A DNA stretch of 64,000 nt from Otatea glauca (lineage: Eukaryota > Streptophyta > Magnoliopsida > Poales > Poaceae). The position numbers were made by a program, and so were the translations under genes. Below are positions 59,402 through 64,000 of the stretch, in pieces; positions within the stretch are counted from its first letter, which is position 1; each line of letters opens with the position of its first letter. The DNA is taken from NCBI GenBank assembly GCA_036346275.1, contig CM070721.1, forward strand, positions 5,406,452 through 5,470,451, given 5' to 3'. A model generated the notes under the pieces. The model ran no database searches, was not told the DNA's origin, and worked only from the letters and a program-made list of their open reading frames with translations.

Positions 59402-60880
59402 TGGTTTTTTTAGAGCTCTTTTACAATGGATTAAAATTAATATAAGCCATCCATTCCTTTGAATCTAGTGATTGAAATCAATTTAGATCTAGTTATACTA
59501 CCACATGTAGTATTTGTAGTAAAATTCAGAAAGGGGTAAAAGGTAAAAAATTCCGTCATACTATTTGTCCTCTACGATAAAACATGTCCTATAATCCTGA
59601 TGAATAACGGATGAATGGATAAGAAGCCAGGTATTTGGTGAACTCAAAACTAATAAAGGAATGGATGGTTAGATTTAATTTATACTATCATTACTTACTA
59701 TCTATGTTATTCACTGTAAAATCTCTCTTTTTAACAATTTTATACATACATGTACTACTTGATACAAGCAATCACACGCCCTAATAGATGAGACGCAATA
59801 CTGCCACCATTTTTTTACAGGGAAGTAAGACGTTTTTATCCAAAAGAAAAAGGGTTAGTACATGACGAAAAGAAAATGACCAGCGGAAAGAGGCAGGAGC
59901 CAGCTCAACAGTCATGCAACTAGGACTTGATTTATTCGTATGGACTGCGAGTGAATAGCCAATAGCCATGGTCCACGAGGTCGAGCTGCTAGTTTAGTTT
60001 GGCTGGTAGATTTGTCCCTGTTATGTGCTCTAGAGTGAAAGGAACACCGGTGAGAAGAAGGGAATTCTACATAGGGAATACGGCAAGTTTGTACGTGTTC
60101 GCAGCAAGTTGCACACTGGAAAGTGAAACGCGCGACGGCCGAGAAGGGAACAGCTAATCGTATGGCATCTTGGCGATGAGCCTGTTGTAAAATGCTGTCA
60201 CGGTAAGACAAGTGTGCGATGATTACGAAGACTTGTGGCCTACTATGAAAAGGTTCTACCGAGCTCCCCTCATGAACAGCACTGAACCCACCAAAATCAT
60301 TTAATTAACGGAATTGCTAGCGGTCCAACTTCTGATTTTTTTCGAACGCTCTGTAACATTTTTTTCCTACGCGTGAAACATTTTCCTTCGATAGCAACAA
60401 AAATGTGCAGGCGAAAAAAATATTGCACACGTTGGAAAAAAATGTTGCGCCGAGCGTCCAACGCAACACTCGAAAATCGGACGTCTGGACGCTAGTTCTC
60501 GCCTTTAATTAATAGCTTAATTAACCACTTAATAAGCTACTTTACTTAATTAAATCACTTAATTATGAGGCTTGCCTAACCTACCAAACTTGGAGTGCTT
60601 GACAAGTGGTGCTGCCGATCTCTAGCTGTGTGGCAGATGTTGCTACCGTACGAAAGCACAACATGTAACATGTGTTCTTATCGCGCCTTTCGTAAACCCC
60701 AAACTTCACATGCGTTTTTGCGTGGCTTCTTCGCTCATCTCAATCAGATTCGAGAAATGGATTGGAATACAGCCAAGGCATTCTCTGAAAATACTTGATC
60801 CTCAACTTTTTTTTATATATGTGATAAGATTTATTCTAACTCAAGTTAAAGCCGGGGTGGCCTTAAGAGGGCAGGCGAGC
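59402..60880. other. Intergenic sequence
   Basis: AT-rich with short ORFs on both strands. I see no domain, RNA gene or repeat array. Confidence 0.4.
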
Positions 60881-60887
60881 AAGGTGT

Positions 60888-60990
60888 AGGGTTTGAAAAA
60901 TGGACGAAAATCACGATTTTCGACCGTATCAGTCTAGCTCGATATTTAGAACCGGTCAATTCAAATTCAAAAAATTTGAAAAGTTTAGAA
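60888..60990. mobile_element. Partial hAT-like MITE end
   Basis: TAGGGTTTGAAAAATGG, GACGAAAATCACGATTTTCG and GAACCGGTCAATTCAAATTC resemble the left part of the MITE at 58849. No matching right end is found. Confidence 0.45.
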
Positions 60991-61775
60991 AAAATATCCA
61001 AAATTTTCCTAAAATTAGTATTAATAGATTTTTGACATCTGGCATGAATTTGTTTTGAAAACCTGAATTTGAGAGACGTTTTTGAGCAAATCTGAATATA
61101 GATAATAGAAAGGGAAAAAAAGAAAAACTTTCATGTATATGGACACGTATACATTCTAATTGTGCATTTCGGATGCAATAATATGATTTTTGGTACATGG
61201 TATTGATCCGGGATGTTTTTATGGAATCGGAATTATGTCTTTGTTTCTAAGAAATGAATAGGAATAAAATAGTTGGGCTATTTTTTAATATAAATGTGGT
61301 ACCAGATGTAATGAAAGAATCGGTTGTTATTAATGCTATAAAGTTGTCGTTAATACTCAACAATATCAAGCAGAGTGACAAAAAGTGGTTATTAATACTA
61401 GAAAAGTGATATTTGTTTCTTCATAATTAATGATAGCACACTATCTTGTTGTTAAAAAAATTGTCGTGGTCGTTAGTACTATTAACCGTGGAGTTTTTAA
61501 CCACGGCTAACGACCATAATTTTGTGGTTGTTAGTGACTTTTAATGACTACATCTCGTGTTGTTAATAATTATTTCGCTAGTAGTGCTAATCATTCATCG
61601 AAATCGAATATCTTTGATTGTCTAACAAATGCCCCGACCTTTTATCATATCATCACAAAACAGAGCTTTAGTATAAGAAGTCATTGTTTTGAGTTCTCAC
61701 GTTACTTTTACTAGAATACATAGTTCCAAATCTTGACGAAATTTTAGAAATTTCGTTTGAGATTTCGGCTAGAGA

Positions 61776-62460
61776 CAAGGTTCAAAATCCCATCCAGATA
61801 AAAAAATGAAAAATAATTCAAATTGATATTTTTTAGAAGTTTCAGGAAATTTCACCAAAATCTCGGGTATTTTGATCGGATTTTGACTTTCGAGGACTAG
61901 ATTTGGGTCAATAACCCTTAAGAATGTATCTTTGATGATTTTTTTTTGAAAAACCAAATTTTTGAGACATTTTATAAAAATAGCAGAAACACTGTTGTAT
62001 TTTTATAAAATTTTAAAAGTTTGATCATACTCTAAATAATTTATGGTACCATATTTAGTAGCCTAAAATCATATATAAAAATTTCCAAAAGAATTGAACT
62101 TCATTTTGTATATTTTAAAATACAAAAACAGAATGAACATAATTGAGATAGTAATTGTGTCAGAATTTTATAAATTCGCTCGAGTCTGTTCATGATCCAA
62201 AAATTTTAGGTGAGATTAATAATTTCCTCATTTTAAAAAATTAAAACTTGTTTTGGTTGCACAATCAAATCTATGGAAGTGTTGATTTATTAGATTTGAT
62301 TTTTTTTCGAATTTTCACTGTGTGTGCTGATTTTCAATGTAAACCGGTCAAAAATCGGCAAAACTAGTCGGTTTTTGATTTATTTCGGCTGTTATTTGAT
62401 CGCCGAGTTCAAAAGTTTGACTTTTAATTTTATTCGGTTTCTACCTATTTTCAATGAAAA
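61776..62460. repeat. Inverted relative of the element at 50303
   Basis: It opens CAAGGTTCAAAATCC, the reverse complement of the other element's right end. 61960-62230 is clearly similar to the reverse complement of 51240-51500, with the same TTATAAAATTCTGACA-type words. It appears to hold two or three of the 170-bp units. The right limit is approximate. Confidence 0.6.
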
Positions 62461-62519
62461 TCGATACTAACGGGGGTGGGGTGATTTCCGAGCTCGATTT
62501 GGTAATGTAAATGCAAACC

Positions 62520-62885
62520 ATTTTTTTTTCTCAAATTTAGCTTTTTTAATAAATTTATAAAAGATCCCTCTTCTATCACGGAAGGCGTTGCTGTGCCCAT
62601 AAAGCTTGGTACCTTTCCAGACCCATGGAAGGCTGATGACCACGGCAACAGTATTGGTCACACCTTGGTGCCACGTTCTCCTAGCTCAAAAGGAGCTCGC
62701 ACGCTCAATAGGCATCCTACCATGCTCTCAATGCGTGGTAGTAGCCCTGTCAAACTCCCCATATTCGGCAGTTGACTATAAATTTATCAACCTCTACGAG
62801 TACGGTACATCGCGTCTTCCGTGGTCGAGAGGAAATCAGTTTTGTAAATTTATTCAGATCAGGACTGATTTGTAAAGAGAATTTG
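62520..62885. repeat. Dispersed element with AAATTTAG-type ends, member 5
   Basis: Left TTTTTTTTCTCAAATTTAGC, right GTTTTGTAAATTTATTCAG and TTTGTAAAGAGAATTTG. The centre has CACGGCAACAG, CACACCTTGGTGCCACG and ATATTCGGCAG, recalling member 4. Confidence 0.45.
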
Positions 62886-62970
62886 TGAGGGGGCTAGAAA
62901 ACACGAGCGACCTGGTCTGCGACCCGGGCAGGCTAGCTACCCCAGGTATGACATGCAGAACCCCCAACAC

Positions 62971-63835
62971 TAGGGATGAAAACGGAACGGAAATAGTCGG
63001 TAAATGGTCGTTCCGTTTCCGTTTCCACATCTTTTACCGGTAACGAAAACGAAATCGGAAACCCCAAAAACGGATGCGAAAACGAATAATGATGGAAACG
63101 GATGAGGAACGGAGCGGATACGGAAACGAAAGCGAAAAATTCTACAAAAACATAGTACATGATCACAATATACATGACTGCAAAAATAATGTAACTCATT
63201 CCACCTCAAAGGCAGATACAAGAACAATGTTATGTTCACCGGTATCACTATAAAGTTTTTTCTCAAGTTTGTCAGTTGAAGGCTCGCTATTTATCCTCTA
63301 AATCAGACCATCATGTCCTCTTATATATCATTATCATCGACATCCTCTTGCTCCTCAAACTATAAATATGTAATACCCTAAAATTTGCATATTATTGTTC
63401 AATGTTCATTTATGATTTTCTGAGATTTATTCTGGATTTTTTGGAGTTTATAAATGCCATTTTGCTATTTTAATTTATTCATGAAAAATGAAGCCAAAAT
63501 TATGCTAAAAATAATTTTCCTAGGTTCAAAATGTTCCAAAGTATTTTTAAGATTTTTTTCCGGAATTTTTGAACTCTATTTGATATTTTCTATAAAACCA
63601 TTTGTATTTCTAAAATTATTTTAATTCGAAAATAAATGTAAATTCTCCTTTTTTTTTTCTCTTTTTTGGGCCAAGTTTCTGACAGAATTTCCGGTTTCAC
63701 TTATACGGAATTTCCAATTTCGTTTTCGTTTCCAATGGAAATAGCTCTCCTGTTTTCATTTCCGTTTCGACAAAAAATTTCCGTTTCAATTTCCGTACCG
63801 ATATTTTTCGTTTCCGTAAAAAAAAAAAAAAAAAA
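62971..63835. mobile_element. hAT-like repeat of GGAAACGGA words
   Basis: CTAGGGATGAAAACGG at 62971 is a typical hAT MITE terminus, followed by dense AACGGAAAC words. At 63690-63815 the inverse words (TTTCCGTTTCG) are dense again, ending in an A-run at 63818-63834. The expected right terminus CCGTTTTCATCCCTAG is not seen, so the element is broken or two copies are nested. Confidence 0.55.
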
Positions 63836-63952
63836 GACTTCTTTCCATTTTTCTCCGGAACGTTGGAAACTCTGTATCCGTTTTGACCCTACCCAACACA
63901 CGTCCTCGCATGCTGCACGCACAGGCGGCACGCGGTCCATCGGGTTTCGGCC

Positions 63953-64000
63953 ATGGCGCGGTTGAGCACAGCGTGCGGCTGGCGGGCGACAAGGAGGCAG
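63953..64000 (+). CDS. Possible start of a gene cut by the window end
   Basis: An ATG opens a GC-rich frame (MARLSTACGWRATRRQ) that is still open at the last base. GC content rises just before it, as at other grass gene starts here. A minus-strand ORF covers the same bases, so the direction is not certain and no family can be named. Confidence 0.25.
   Translation, partial: MARLSTACGWRATRRQ

Overview
The window is plant nuclear DNA, almost certainly from a grass. The evidence is the GC-rich first exons with GT-AG introns, the chromovirus (Tekay/Del-like) and Tat-like LTR retrotransposons, the hAT-type MITEs, the LINE 3' ends, and plant gene families (DUF569, 2OG dioxygenase, carotenoid cleavage dioxygenase). 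There is no operon structure. I could not assign a species.

Layout. 1-27 kb is transposon-dominated. It starts with the 3' part of a Tat-like Ty3/gypsy element (tandem repeats, an antisense ORF, then an LTR ending near 2101). A directly adjacent tandem duplication of about 5.35 kb follows (copy A 2498-7849, copy B from 7850). Copy B is split by a 12.65-kb chromovirus (8364-21015) with 3.04-kb LTRs, a readable gag-protease ORF and a heavily frame-shifted pol. Copy B continues at 21016-26008 with locally expanded repeats, and a third fragment lies at 26607-26862.

The gene-bearing part runs from 27.6 to 58.7 kb. In order: a frame-shifted DUF569 gene (27628-29191, +); a transcription elongation factor Elf1 homologue (30217-30507, -); an intact three-exon DUF569 paralogue (39631-42455, +); a tRNA-Pro(UGG) (44692-44763, +); an intact three-exon 2-oxoglutarate/Fe(II) dioxygenase (46640-49138, +); and a 13-exon carotenoid cleavage dioxygenase (58668 down to 53222, -). 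The CCD model closes in frame at every junction with all four iron-binding histidines. The genes are separated by transposons, including a complete 2.24-kb non-coding LTR retrotransposon with a 5-bp target duplication (31461-33697), a LINE copy in a DUF569 intron, and a hAT MITE with a perfect 8-bp target duplication just upstream of the CCD gene. From 59.2 kb to the end I see only repeats, apart from a possible gene start cut by the window edge.

The genes do not form a pathway; they are ordinary neighbours on a plant chromosome. I found no convincing new molecular system. The most informative signals are structural: the tandem duplication with a deletion-associated retroelement, small-indel clusters that may be assembly error at CNG sites, families of repeats with unusual internal structure, and a well-preserved CCD of uncertain subfamily.
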